Below are positions 44,049 to 52,117 of a stretch of 64,000 nt of DNA, one piece after another. The notes under the pieces were generated by a model. That model searched no databases and was not told the DNA's origin. It saw nothing but the letters and a program-made list of their open reading frames with translations. The number at the start of each line of letters is the position of its first letter. The first letter of the stretch is position 1. The DNA is from a virus, in the IMG/VR virus record IMGVR_UViG_3300042922_001182, positions 1 to 64,000 of that record; one strand, 5' to 3'. A program made the translations under genes and the position numbers.

Positions 44049-44757
44049 GAACGTCGACACCAAGGGCAAGCGCTACGCCGACATCACCCACCTGTTCGGG
44101 GAGCGCCTGGTCACCATCAACGGCCACATGGCGGTGGACCTCCACGCGGCCAACAAGCAGAAGCACGAGGGGCGCGGTCGCGCCAAGTGCGTCACCTTCC
44201 ACTGGCTGGCGACCGACTGGGACTGCGCCTACGACGACTACGACTACGTCATCGTCTTCTGCTCGAAGACCCGCAAGGTCTACGTCCTCAAGTGCGTGAA
44301 GAGCGGCGACAAGCCTCAGCACTGCTGGGGCCGCAACAGCAACACCATCGCCATCGGCCTAGCCGGTATGCACGGCGCGAGCGGCCCCAACGCCCTCGGC
44401 CGCTACGCCATCCAGGACGAGCAGCTCTGGATCGCCGCCCAGCTGGCCGGTGAGATCTGCGCTATGAAGGGCATCGACCCCCACCAGCTGGTCGAGATGC
44501 CCGAGCTCAAGTGCAACAGGGCGCAGACCGTGATCAGCCCGACCGGCAAGACCATCATGGTCCCCGCGATCAACGACCACGCCCTGTTCGCCAAGCACGA
44601 CGGCTACGGCAACGCCCGCTGGGACTGCACCCCCTACATCGCCAAGCTCCGCAAGGACGCCACCCGCGTCTACGACGAGCTGAAGGGCGCGTCCAAGGGA
44701 GTCAAGAAGCTGGGCACCGACGACGCCCGCTCCTTCGAGTTCGCCGAGATCCTGTGA
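44038..44757 (+). CDS. N-acetylmuramoyl-L-alanine amidase-like protein
   Basis: A 239-residue protein. The layout resembles Amidase_2/PGRP domains: YDDYDYVIVF followed by KVYVLKCV (the 'YHFVI...G.vy.l' strand pair), then HCWGRNSNTIAIGLAGM (like the 'N..SIGIel.G' strand), a helix (QLWIAAQLAGEICAMKGI), and INDHALFAKHDGYG...RWDCTP close to the 'H.d..p..k.cPG' end. Several His and Cys could bind zinc. If correct it cuts the peptide from MurNAc and may be an endolysin. A substituted metal site cannot be excluded by eye. Terminator and promoter motif follow. Confidence 0.55.
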   Translation: MIIKNVDTKGKRYADITHLFGERLVTINGHMAVDLHAANKQKHEGRGRAKCVTFHWLATDWDCAYDDYDYVIVFCSKTRKVYVLKCVKSGDKPQHCWGRNSNTIAIGLAGMHGASGPNALGRYAIQDEQLWIAAQLAGEICAMKGIDPHQLVEMPELKCNRAQTVISPTGKTIMVPAINDHALFAKHDGYGNARWDCTPYIAKLRKDATRVYDELKGASKGVKKLGTDDARSFEFAEIL

Positions 44758-44764
44758 TCCCGAT

Positions 44765-44790
44765 GCCCCATCCCCGCCAGGGGATGGGGC
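44765..44790 (+). terminator. Terminator hairpin after amidase-like gene
   Basis: GCCCCATCCCC (44765-44775) pairs with GGGGATGGGGC (44780-44790) around GCCA. It is directly followed by GTTCGACCACATATTATAGG, the next promoter-like motif. Confidence 0.75.
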
Positions 44791-44796
44791 GTTCGA

Positions 44797-44810
44797 CCAC
44801 ATATTATAGG
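44797..44810 (+). promoter_or_regulatory. CCACATATTATAGG promoter-like motif (copy 3)
   Basis: A perfect match to the consensus, seven bases after the terminator hairpin and 29 bases before the TTG start of the next gene. No -35-like hexamer is visible at 17 bp because the hairpin fills that position. Confidence 0.6.
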
Positions 44811-44838
44811 GGTGCACCCATCAGAAAGGAGTGGAACC

Positions 44839-45258
44839 TTGATCCACATTCTCAGCTCCGGTGACGCCGCCACGCTGCTAGTGGAGAAGCGCGTCGACAA
44901 GGCGCTCATGCTTGAGGAGATGGAGCTCCGTCAGAGAATCTCCTTCAACACCGACAAGCTGGACGGCCTCCGGACCATCATCTTCGACAGCCAGGAGGAG
45001 TTCTCCACCTTCCGCTGCTGGACCGAGGACCCCGACAAGGAGATCATCTACGAGGCCATCGAGGACGCCGGTAACGGGAAGTTCACCAGAATCCGGGCCT
45101 ACGTCCAGAGGGTCGGCAACGTCCACTACATCGTCAGGGCCAACGATATCGAGGCCAAGCTATCGGTCTTCTTCAACCTCCATCACGCCTCTCGGAGCCC
45201 CATGTGGCGGGCCCTGGCAGCGAATTGCACCCTCAAGGGCCTGCCCGAGCCCGACTAG
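44839..45258 (+). CDS. Small unknown protein
   Basis: A 139-residue protein. TTG 44839 is chosen over an upstream in-frame GTG because AGAAAGGAG ends seven bases before it. It is an alpha/beta protein with DKLDGLRTIIFDSQEEFSTF and a beta segment FTRIRAYVQRVGNVHYIVRA. No recognised domain. It is first in the transcript set by promoter-like copy 3. A hairpin CTAGATC/GATCTAG follows the stop at about 45265-45285. Confidence 0.7.
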   Translation: MIHILSSGDAATLLVEKRVDKALMLEEMELRQRISFNTDKLDGLRTIIFDSQEEFSTFRCWTEDPDKEIIYEAIEDAGNGKFTRIRAYVQRVGNVHYIVRANDIEAKLSVFFNLHHASRSPMWRALAANCTLKGLPEPD

Positions 45259-45302
45259 GAACACTAGATCGTTAAAAGATCTAGCAAACCTGGAGGTGAA
45301 CC

Positions 45303-45530
45303 ATGCCGATGACAGAGGAACAGGCCCGCGCCATGAAGACCGGGGACCTCGTCCGGGAGGACGAGACCGGAGGCCTGTGGGAGCTCGTGGCCCGCATCGT
45401 TCCATACCCCGATATGGAGAACGAGCTGACCGGCTACGTGCGTCTGAACAGCGACAAGGAGACCCTCAAGCACTTCAGCAGGGACTCGCTGGAGCGATAC
45501 ACCCCCGTACTTCCATCTAAGAGGAAGTGA
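45303..45530 (+). CDS. Small SH3-like unknown protein
   Basis: A 75-residue protein with a strong TGGAGGTG SD. The sequence MKTGDLVRED, GLWELVARIVPYP, LTGYVRLNS looks like a small beta-barrel (SH3/KOW-like). No catalytic residues. It ends just before the next terminator. Confidence 0.65.
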   Translation: MPMTEEQARAMKTGDLVREDETGGLWELVARIVPYPDMENELTGYVRLNSDKETLKHFSRDSLERYTPVLPSKRK

Positions 45531-45535
45531 CCATA

Positions 45536-45560
45536 GGCCCAACGCCCAAGGCGTTGGGCC
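45536..45560 (+). terminator. Intrinsic terminator
   Basis: GGCCCAACGCC (45536-45546) pairs with GGCGTTGGGCC (45550-45560) around CAA, followed by GGTTTAA. It ends the two-gene unit 44839-45530. Confidence 0.75.
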
Positions 45561-45587
45561 GGTTTAATCCGCGAGGAGTCGCGGGAA

Positions 45588-45600
45588 CTACGCATTATGC
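45588..45600 (+). promoter_or_regulatory. CTACGCATTATGC promoter-like motif (copy 4)
   Basis: A variant of the CACATATTAT motif, 28 bases after a terminator and 35 bases before the GTG start of the transglycosylase gene. Confidence 0.45.
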
Positions 45601-45634
45601 CTATGGCACAAGCGTAGGAAGGAGAAATGCAACA

Positions 45635-46333
45635 GTGAACGCAAGAACACCGCACTACCGACAGCAGCTGTCCATATGGCTCCTGGCCGTGCTTCTGTCC
45701 CTCGCCCTCTTCGGGGTGGTGGGGCACACGCTGAACCAGAGCCGCCCGGAGCCCGTCAGGCCCGCCCCCGTGGACGGCCCCAGGCCCAAGGACACGCCCA
45801 AGGTGGTGCCCATCCCGTCCGTCCTCCCCAAGCCCAAGCCCCGGCCGCACGGCCCCGTCTGGGAGTACGTCTACAGCAGCACGGTGGAGCACCAGGGGAG
45901 GGGCAAGGCCCGCGAGAAGGCCGACATGTACGCCCTGCCCATCTACACCAAGGCCGTCAAGTACCGGATCAGCCCGATCCTGGTGGCGTCCCTGGTGAAG
46001 ACCGAGAGCCACTTCGACCGGTTCGCCGTGTCCAGCGCGGGGGCCCTCGGTCTAGCGCAGATCATGCCGTTCCACTTCGAGTCGCACGGCTACAGCCTCT
46101 CCAGGTGGAAGGACCCGTGGGTCAACATGGAGATCAGCTGCAGGCTGCTGCACGGCTTCCGCAGGGACCTGAGCAAGAGGTTCCCGGGGTCGTCGGACCT
46201 GGCGGTGAAGAACATGATGCTCGTGGCCTACAACATGGGCCAGGGCGCGGTGGTCAACCGGGGGATCCGGAGCAGCCACTACAGCAGGACGGTCATCCGC
46301 GACGCCAAGCCGAGACCGGTCAAGTACATCTGA
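45635..46333 (+). CDS. Membrane-anchored lytic transglycosylase (SLT family)
   Basis: A 232-residue protein. GTG 45635 is chosen because the nearby ATG at 45627 is out of frame; AGGAAGGAG lies 10 bases upstream. It has an N-terminal membrane segment (residues ~14-34), then a Pro-rich linker (~40-75), then a lysozyme-like SLT domain: catalytic Glu E124 in KTESHFD, SSAGALGLAQIMP (the GLMQ motif), and YNMGQGAV near the C-terminus. It cleaves peptidoglycan glycan strands, either for DNA entry or late lysis. The signal-anchor implies action outside the cytoplasmic membrane. Confidence 0.88.
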   Translation: MNARTPHYRQQLSIWLLAVLLSLALFGVVGHTLNQSRPEPVRPAPVDGPRPKDTPKVVPIPSVLPKPKPRPHGPVWEYVYSSTVEHQGRGKAREKADMYALPIYTKAVKYRISPILVASLVKTESHFDRFAVSSAGALGLAQIMPFHFESHGYSLSRWKDPWVNMEISCRLLHGFRRDLSKRFPGSSDLAVKNMMLVAYNMGQGAVVNRGIRSSHYSRTVIRDAKPRPVKYI

Positions 46334-46340
46334 TTTTACA

Positions 46341-46370
46341 GGGGAACGCCGAAAGGCGTTCCCCGCTTTT
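46341..46370 (+). terminator. Terminator with GAAA tetraloop
   Basis: GGGGAACGCC (46341-46350), GAAA, GGCGTTCCCC (46355-46364), then GCTTTTCG. A compact intrinsic terminator with a stable GNRA loop after the transglycosylase gene. Confidence 0.85.
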
Positions 46371-46393
46371 CGTTCCTAAGAAGGAGGACCACC

Positions 46394-46972
46394 GTGTCCA
46401 AGATTACCGAAGTCTACATCCTCAACACCGGCGTCCGTCTCGCAGCCATCAGCGCCCTCGCCGAAGGGATGTCGGAGGGCCTGAAGGCGAAAATCAAGGA
46501 CGTCGCGGAGGCGCTCAGCAGCGAGTCCAAGCAGATCGCTGAGATGGTCAAATCCCCCGAACCGTACCTCGGGCTTGACAACCTCCCCGATGGCACCAAG
46601 TCGCTCGTCTTCTGCGTGGCCCCTCAGATGGCCGTCGGGGAGATCGGCGGGATCAACGCGTCTGTCACCGCCTACGCCACCCAGGATCAGAACGAGATCG
46701 AGGAGGACGAAGCCGAAGAGCTGGCCGATGGCCTCAGCTGCGTCCAGACTGCCGAAGAGGTCCTGGACTTCGTCAGCTACATCCCCGACCCCTGGGAGCC
46801 CGGCGTGGACGGAGTCCCCTACGGCGACATCGTCTCCGCCCTCAAGCCCGAGGTCATGGAGAAGGTGGAGAGCGGCGAAATCCTGCTCCTCTGGGGCGGC
46901 AGCTGGGGCGTCGGCGTCGAGGAGATCGAGCCGGGCGGCGTCTACGAGTTCGGCTTCGACGAGGACAGCTAG
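46394..46972 (+). CDS. Unknown phage protein C1
   Basis: A 192-residue acidic protein, GTG start with AAGGAGG SD six bases upstream. The C-terminal ~120 residues are shared with the protein at 47261-47851: LP/VP..(T/M)(K/G)SLVF, DPW near the middle, a helix, E(S/G)G(E/T)(I/L)(L/E)L(L/Y)W, and G.(V/L)Y.FG(F/E). The N-terminal helical region (~1-65) is less similar. Duplicates in one operon. Function unknown. Confidence 0.75.
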   Translation: MSKITEVYILNTGVRLAAISALAEGMSEGLKAKIKDVAEALSSESKQIAEMVKSPEPYLGLDNLPDGTKSLVFCVAPQMAVGEIGGINASVTAYATQDQNEIEEDEAEELADGLSCVQTAEEVLDFVSYIPDPWEPGVDGVPYGDIVSALKPEVMEKVESGEILLLWGGSWGVGVEEIEPGGVYEFGFDEDS

Positions 46973-46973
46973 G

Positions 46974-47264
46974 ATGAGGGAGGGGAAGGAGCACTTCTGG
47001 TACACCCTGCTGGCGTCCGTCCCGGAGACCTACGACCAGCGCCACATCGACATCCTGATCCGCCGCCTTAACTCCAAGGGGGTCCACGTCACCCTGAAGA
47101 CCATCGACAAGAACCTCACCGGGATGGAGAGGTCCTACGTGGTCGCCACCGACGCGTGGACGCGCATGGACAACATCGAGCGGATCGCCGCCATCATGAA
47201 GAAGGAGGGGCTCAAGCCCTTCCTTCACACCCTCGTCAAGAAAGGAAGCTACAGGCCGTTATGA
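46974..47264 (+). CDS. Small basic unknown protein
   Basis: A 96-residue basic protein, start one base after the upstream stop (TAGGATG) with GCTAGGA as weak SD. Pattern: helix, a beta hairpin GVHVTLKTIDKN, a second helix NIERIAAIMKKEG. The fold may be a small ferredoxin-like domain. It overlaps the next start in TTATGAGC. It sits between the two C-family paralogues. Confidence 0.7.
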   Translation: MREGKEHFWYTLLASVPETYDQRHIDILIRRLNSKGVHVTLKTIDKNLTGMERSYVVATDAWTRMDNIERIAAIMKKEGLKPFLHTLVKKGSYRPL

Positions 47265-47851
47265 GCAACGAAGAAGAGAAGATCGTCCCCGAGACCCAGA
47301 AGTTCATGAACCGGGAGCAGCTGGAGGGTGTCGGCAAGCAGCTCGACGACATCGCCAGCACCCTGGAGCGGATGGGCAAGCTCCCCACCACCATGGGCGA
47401 CCTCCGGGAGGCCGCCGAGAAGCTCCTCCTGAAGTCCCGCGACATCGAGCAGGTCATGGAGATGGCCTTCAGCTCGAACCCCATCGTCACCAGCGAGGAC
47501 GTCCCGGAGGAGATGGGGTCCCTCGTCTTCGGCGCCGACCGCCAGAACAACTTCCCGGGTGGGGTGTCGTTCACCGCCTACGGGTACGATTCGGGGAAGT
47601 CGGTCGGCAAGGACTCCCCCGACTTCGAGATCGAGCCGGTCTTCAACGGGGCGTGCGACCGCTGGCCCGACCCCTGGAAAGCGGAGAACATCAGCTACGA
47701 GCAGGTCGTGGCGATTCTCTCCGAGGAACTGCGGAAGCGCCTGGAGGAGGGCACCCTGGAGCTGTACTGGTACACCGGCGGCCGGAAGGACACCCGCACC
47801 CGGATGGAGCCTGGCAAGCTCTACCCGTTCGGCGAGAACGACGACACCTAG
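47261..47851 (+). CDS. Unknown phage protein C2
   Basis: A 196-residue acidic protein that starts inside the last codons of the previous gene. It is a paralogue of the protein at 46394 across its last ~120 residues (see shared SLVF, DPW and LYWYTGG/LLWGGSW segments). The N-terminal ~80 residues are helical and may be a coiled coil (LEGVGKQLDDIASTLERMGK). No enzymatic motif. Confidence 0.75.
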   Translation: MSNEEEKIVPETQKFMNREQLEGVGKQLDDIASTLERMGKLPTTMGDLREAAEKLLLKSRDIEQVMEMAFSSNPIVTSEDVPEEMGSLVFGADRQNNFPGGVSFTAYGYDSGKSVGKDSPDFEIEPVFNGACDRWPDPWKAENISYEQVVAILSEELRKRLEEGTLELYWYTGGRKDTRTRMEPGKLYPFGENDDT

Positions 47852-47866
47852 GAAGGAAGAATCAGC

Positions 47867-48418
47867 ATGACCGATAAGGCATACATCCTCCGCCCCAACG
47901 GGGGGAAGCTCATGAACAAGGGCGACGGCCACGATATGGGTATCAAGAAGGGGAAGGTGTACCCCACCAAGGAACAGCGCCTGGCGCTGGACCTGGCGAT
48001 CCAGAAGCTCGGCTGGAAGCCCCTCAACTGGAACGAGGACGGGTCCCTTAGCCTCGGAGGGAAGGTGGTCGCCTCCTTCATCGACCTCAACCACGAGGAC
48101 CCCGCGAAGTCGGATCATTACGTCGAGATCCAGTACACCAACAAGTTCAAAGCAGACGAGCTCTGGGAGATGATCGAGGTCAGCAGCGCCAGCGGCAACC
48201 CGCCGCACACCTACACCTACAGCCTGGAGGAAGAGGACAACTCCTACTTCTGCTTCATGCTCAACGAGGCCAAGGATGGTCTGGTTCACAACCCGGTGTG
48301 GGACAGCTGCAGCACCGACGAGACCATCGAGGAGTACGGCGTCGCGGTGGACACCGACATGGGCAGCGAAGACACTCTCAAGGTGGCCGCCAAGGCCGCC
48401 AAGAAGCTAATCAGCTGA
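47867..48418 (+). CDS. Unknown phage protein B2
   Basis: A 183-residue protein with AGGAAGGAAGA SD. The first ~75 residues resemble the protein at 516-1064: KKGKVYP, LALDLAIQKLGWKPLNWN, and a following KVV strand. The C-terminal part is different and acidic. Last gene of the 46394-48418 operon, ending at a strong terminator. Function unknown. Confidence 0.75.
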   Translation: MTDKAYILRPNGGKLMNKGDGHDMGIKKGKVYPTKEQRLALDLAIQKLGWKPLNWNEDGSLSLGGKVVASFIDLNHEDPAKSDHYVEIQYTNKFKADELWEMIEVSSASGNPPHTYTYSLEEEDNSYFCFMLNEAKDGLVHNPVWDSCSTDETIEEYGVAVDTDMGSEDTLKVAAKAAKKLIS

Positions 48419-48422
48419 AACG

Positions 48423-48452
48423 GAGGGAGCCCCGGCGGCTCCCTCTTTTTTT
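48423..48452 (+). terminator. Strong intrinsic terminator
   Basis: GAGGGAGCC (48423-48431) pairs with GGCTCCCTC (48437-48445), followed by seven T's. Confidence 0.9.
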
Positions 48453-48528
48453 CTGCGCTCCTGTGCATGACGCGCAAAACCGAGGGGGAACCAAACGATA
48501 GCGAAACCCCCCAACACAGGAGGATGAA

Positions 48529-50880
48529 ATGTCCAACATCACCAAGGTGTCCACCACCGTCGGCGGCCAGCCCGCCGTCCTGCTCCACATCTCCCACAAG
48601 CAGGAGGAGCAGGTGAAGGAGGAGGTGAGCGTCGACTCCCTGCACTTCATCGAGATCGTGGACCGGTCCTACTCCATGAGCGGCAACCTGCGGGAGCTGG
48701 GCAACCACGTCTACCAGTCCACCCAGGCGATGGGCCCGAACGACCGCTTCAGCCTCATCTGGTTCGCCGGTGAGGGCCAGTACCGCACCGTCTTCAAGGG
48801 CGCGAAGCGGGACGACGAGGGCCTGCGGGTCATGATCGACGAGATCATCAGCCCGGTGGGCCTGACCTGCTTCTCGGAGTCGCTCCAGGAGGCCGAGGTC
48901 ATCATGAAGGAGCTGGCGAAGCTCTGCCCCAACTTCGTCCTCGGCCTCTTCACCGACGGCGAGCCCGTCGTCTCGTGGGGCGCCGCCGAGGAGATGAAGC
49001 GCTGCCTCGACATCGCCGCCCGCATCGGCGGCACCGCCCTCGCCCTGAACTGCATCGGCTACGGCTACAACTACGACATGGACTTCCTCAAGGGCCTGTC
49101 GGCCAAGACCCAGTTCGGCCAGGCCGTCCACAGCTCCAAGATCGAGGACTTCACGGAGATCTTCCGCCACAACTACGAGCGCGTCTCGGACCTGGTGGTG
49201 GACACCCTGGACGTGGTCGGCCCCAGCTGCGACGACATCGTCTACATCGGCTCCAAGAACTCCAAGCTGACCGTCAACAAGCTCGGCGACGGCAACGTCA
49301 ACCGGCTGCACCTCACCGCCCTCGACAAGCGCAAGAACCAGGTCCTCCTGGTCCTCCGGCCCGGCGGCGACGGCAAGGTCAACGGCCTCGTCGAATACAA
49401 CGGTGCCACCATCGACGTCAACTCCCTCAAGGAGGGCAAGCTGCGCGAGGACACCCTCCGCAACGCCCTCTACGCCTACGCCCACGAGCTGTACTACGCC
49501 GGACGCCGTCAGGAGGCCCTGGACGTGCTCGCCCACGACCTCGGCGACAGGTTCCTGGTCGACTCCCAGTTCCAGGCGTTCACCCGCGACGAGGTCGCCG
49601 AGCACAGCGCGAAGCTTCGCAAGGCGGCTTTCGACACCAAGGCCCGCTTCCTCGGCGGCACCTGCTCCAAGGACTACCTACCCGCAGCCGACGCCCCGTG
49701 CGTCTACGGCCTGCTGCGCACCCTGGCGGCCAGCTCCCGTGCCTGGTACCTCCCGGACGAGAAGGGCTACAAGCGCATCGGCCTCAAGGCCGTCGACTCC
49801 TACAACCTGTTCAAGGCGGACGTCTCGCACGTCCCGATGGCCCCCTTCAGCGACCTCGTGTTCAACGAGGAGCACCTGAACGTCTCCCTCCGCTGGTCCA
49901 AGCAGGGCACGGTCGCCATCAACCCCAGGACCGCCGAGCGCGTCGGCCTCCCCACCGACTTCCCCACCCAGATCTACCGCGTCCACACGGTGGTCAAGGA
50001 CGGCGAGCTGCACACCCCCCGCATCTGGGCGGTCGTCGGCGAGGACGTGATGGAGATCCTGGACACCGTCTACCCCGGGATCGTCCTCAAGACGTCCCCG
50101 TCCGCTAACGTCGACAGGAACGACTTCAAGGGCAAGGACGGCTCGGTCGAGGCCGGGTTCGACGTCCCCTACCACGACGTCTTCCTGGACCTGTCGGTGC
50201 TCCCCGTCATCAACCGCTCCTACCTGGAGAGCAGTCGGGACACCCGCTCCGTTCTCGCCCAGGTCGTCCACCTCAACGAGCTCAAGGCCGAGCAGAAGGT
50301 GCTGAAGCACTACCTGAAGGCCATGACCGAGGCCACCAACGTCGCGAAGGACCGCGTCGGCGGCGGCTACAACAAGGAGCAGATGGAGGTCCTGCTGGAG
50401 AACGGTCTCGATTACAGCCTGAACTACAGCGGCGTCAAGCGCGAGGTCGAGAAGAAGAACGAGGAGGACTTCTACGAGATCCGCACCCTGACCCTCCAGC
50501 TCGCCGGGTGGTCCAGCCTCCCGAAGGTCGAGGACGTGATCGCGTCCCTGGACGGCGTCTCCGGCAAGAAGCTCAACGGCCCCGGCACCCAGATGGCCAA
50601 GATCATCGAGGAGCTGCGCTCGGAGGAGGTCGCCCTCGACAAGAAGCCCACCGTGGAGCAGTCGCGCTTCATCGAGGGATGCCTGAGGACGGTCAAGAAC
50701 TCCATCCTGCGCACCAGCGCGGATCTGGCCGCCATGAAGCTCGCCAAGGTGTTGACCGGCGATTGGTTCGACGGCGCCGTCCCCAACGACAAGGGTCAGT
50801 ACGTCTTCGCCTCCGACATCGGCGGCGTCGAGCGCCAGCTCGTGATCAAGGCAGGTCGCGAGAAGCAGTACTTCTCCTAA
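48529..50880 (+). CDS. Large von Willebrand factor A-domain protein
   Basis: A 783-residue protein with ACAGGAGGA SD. Residues ~35-220 are a vWA domain with a complete metal-ion-dependent adhesion site: D45-x-S47-x-S49 (DRSYSM), T113 (GLTCFSE) and T142-D-G-E (FTDGEP). The rest (~230-783) is a long alpha/beta region without recognised motifs and with a helical C-terminus. Cellular vWA proteins with intact metal sites bind partner proteins, often in multi-protein machines with AAA+ ATPases. No ATPase partner adjoins it here. It is transcribed alone between two terminators, so it is probably an independently expressed, abundant protein. Confidence 0.85.
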   Translation: MSNITKVSTTVGGQPAVLLHISHKQEEQVKEEVSVDSLHFIEIVDRSYSMSGNLRELGNHVYQSTQAMGPNDRFSLIWFAGEGQYRTVFKGAKRDDEGLRVMIDEIISPVGLTCFSESLQEAEVIMKELAKLCPNFVLGLFTDGEPVVSWGAAEEMKRCLDIAARIGGTALALNCIGYGYNYDMDFLKGLSAKTQFGQAVHSSKIEDFTEIFRHNYERVSDLVVDTLDVVGPSCDDIVYIGSKNSKLTVNKLGDGNVNRLHLTALDKRKNQVLLVLRPGGDGKVNGLVEYNGATIDVNSLKEGKLREDTLRNALYAYAHELYYAGRRQEALDVLAHDLGDRFLVDSQFQAFTRDEVAEHSAKLRKAAFDTKARFLGGTCSKDYLPAADAPCVYGLLRTLAASSRAWYLPDEKGYKRIGLKAVDSYNLFKADVSHVPMAPFSDLVFNEEHLNVSLRWSKQGTVAINPRTAERVGLPTDFPTQIYRVHTVVKDGELHTPRIWAVVGEDVMEILDTVYPGIVLKTSPSANVDRNDFKGKDGSVEAGFDVPYHDVFLDLSVLPVINRSYLESSRDTRSVLAQVVHLNELKAEQKVLKHYLKAMTEATNVAKDRVGGGYNKEQMEVLLENGLDYSLNYSGVKREVEKKNEEDFYEIRTLTLQLAGWSSLPKVEDVIASLDGVSGKKLNGPGTQMAKIIEELRSEEVALDKKPTVEQSRFIEGCLRTVKNSILRTSADLAAMKLAKVLTGDWFDGAVPNDKGQYVFASDIGGVERQLVIKAGREKQYFS

Positions 50881-50889
50881 GGATTCATC

Positions 50890-50924
50890 GGGAATCGCCC
50901 TAGGGGCGATTCCCGTCTTCCTTT
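50890..50924 (+). terminator. Intrinsic terminator after vWA gene
   Basis: GGGAATCGCCC (50890-50900) pairs with GGGCGATTCCC (50904-50914), followed by GTCTTCCTTTTC. Confidence 0.8.
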
Positions 50925-50929
50925 TCAAA

Positions 50930-50944
50930 CGCACATTATTAGAG
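50930..50944 (+). promoter_or_regulatory. CGCACATTATTAGAG promoter-like motif (copy 5)
   Basis: A match to the recurrent motif, directly after the vWA terminator and 23 bases before the GTG start at 50967. Confidence 0.5.
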
Positions 50945-50966
50945 TGACCGCAGGAAGGAAAACCAA

Positions 50967-51329
50967 GTGGAGCGAGAATCCCATCTTCCCGAGGGGTCTC
51001 CTGTCACCGAGGAGGAGATCACCCGATACACGACGGCCCAGTGCTGGGTCCTGGCGTGGCACCTGGCGCGGGAGATCCCCGCCCCGTACCAGCCCGCGAT
51101 CGTCGACTTCGACGAGCACGTCCTCGTGCAGATAGGCGGCGAAGACATGTACCTGGATGTGACCGGCATGCATACGAAGGCAGAGCTGAGCGGGTTCTGG
51201 GAGCTGTCGCACAGGATGCACCCGATAGCCTACGACCTCACCCCGCACATCATCCCGGACCAGAGCCACCCGGAGAACGAGCGGGCCAGAGAGGTAGCAA
51301 GAAAATTGATAGCGTACTATCTCAAATAG
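50967..51329 (+). CDS. Small possible Cys-His-Asp hydrolase-like protein
   Basis: A 120-residue protein with GTG start and AGGAAGG SD. C26 at the start of a helix (AQCWVLAWHLA), H51 (DEHVLVQIGG) and D64 (YLDVTG) occur in the order of a papain/transglutaminase-like triad; the CxxLAxxL...HVxVxxG..YLDxxG pattern is seen in many small phage proteins of unknown activity. It could be an inactive relative. First gene of an operon of small unknown proteins. Confidence 0.65.
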   Translation: MERESHLPEGSPVTEEEITRYTTAQCWVLAWHLAREIPAPYQPAIVDFDEHVLVQIGGEDMYLDVTGMHTKAELSGFWELSHRMHPIAYDLTPHIIPDQSHPENERAREVARKLIAYYLK

Positions 51330-51344
51330 AAAGGAGATACGAAG

Positions 51345-51686
51345 ATGGAAGACACTCAGACCATCTCCAGCAACGCCAGGCTGGTGATGAAGCAGTTCCT
51401 CGAAAGTTGGCGCGAGGAGATGTTCAAGCTCTTCGGGTCCTACGAGCTCGATGACTACGTCTCCGCGAGCTTCGTCCAGGAGAGCAGCAAGCTCATCGAG
51501 TTCGAGTACCGCTTCCAGGACGGGGGCGACCAGGCGCAGATCGTGGCGACCACCGCCCGCATCCGCCTGTGCACCAACGGCCCCGCCCTCAAGAACGCGG
51601 ACACCCTGGGGCGCTCCTACGCGCGACTGGCGAACGCCTACTACGCCGCACAGGAAGACCACTGCGAGGTGGCACCGTGGCAGTGA
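51345..51686 (+). CDS. Small unknown protein
   Basis: A 113-residue protein with GAAAGGAG SD. Helix-beta-beta-beta-helix pattern: RLVMKQFLESWREEMFKLFG, then IEFEYRFQDG, QIVATTARIRLC, then SYARLANAYYAAQED. No known domain. The next gene overlaps its end (GTG 51677). Confidence 0.7.
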   Translation: MEDTQTISSNARLVMKQFLESWREEMFKLFGSYELDDYVSASFVQESSKLIEFEYRFQDGGDQAQIVATTARIRLCTNGPALKNADTLGRSYARLANAYYAAQEDHCEVAPWQ

Positions 51687-52117
51687 GGGTCGTACACGTC
51701 CCGAAGGGCTCGTCGGAGGAGCTGCGCCAAGACGTCGAGGGTCAGCTCAGGGGCTCCCCCATCGGGTACCTCTTCACCAGGGAGGAGGTGCCCATCCCAG
51801 GAGAGGCCGCACCGGGGATGGACTTCACGTCTCGCATCTACGCCAGCGGAGATCTGATCTTCCTGACCAGCGCGGCGGCCAACAAGGGCACGGGGATGTC
51901 CATGTTCACGGTCAGGGGCTCCGCGCAGGGCCTGAAGATGGACAAGGAGCTCCCAGTCCAGCAGGTGCTGGAGCACGAGTCCTGGGCGATCATCGCTCAG
52001 ACCTACGGGGAATTCCTCGACGGCCTGAAGCAGATCGAGACGATGAGGGCGCTAAAGACCAGCGAGACGCACGACTTCTTCGTGAAGTACAGAAAGGAAA
52101 TCGAGGAGAGGCTATGA
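51677..52117 (+). CDS. Small unknown protein
   Basis: A 146-residue protein. GTG 51677 is the first in-frame start after a weak GAGG SD and overlaps the upstream gene by 10 bases. Beta-rich first half (VRVVHVPKGSS, IYASGDLIFLTSAA, SMFTVRGSAQGL), helical second half. No domain recognised. The stop overlaps the next start as in CTATGATC. Confidence 0.65.
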   Translation: MAVRVVHVPKGSSEELRQDVEGQLRGSPIGYLFTREEVPIPGEAAPGMDFTSRIYASGDLIFLTSAAANKGTGMSMFTVRGSAQGLKMDKELPVQQVLEHESWAIIAQTYGEFLDGLKQIETMRALKTSETHDFFVKYRKEIEERL

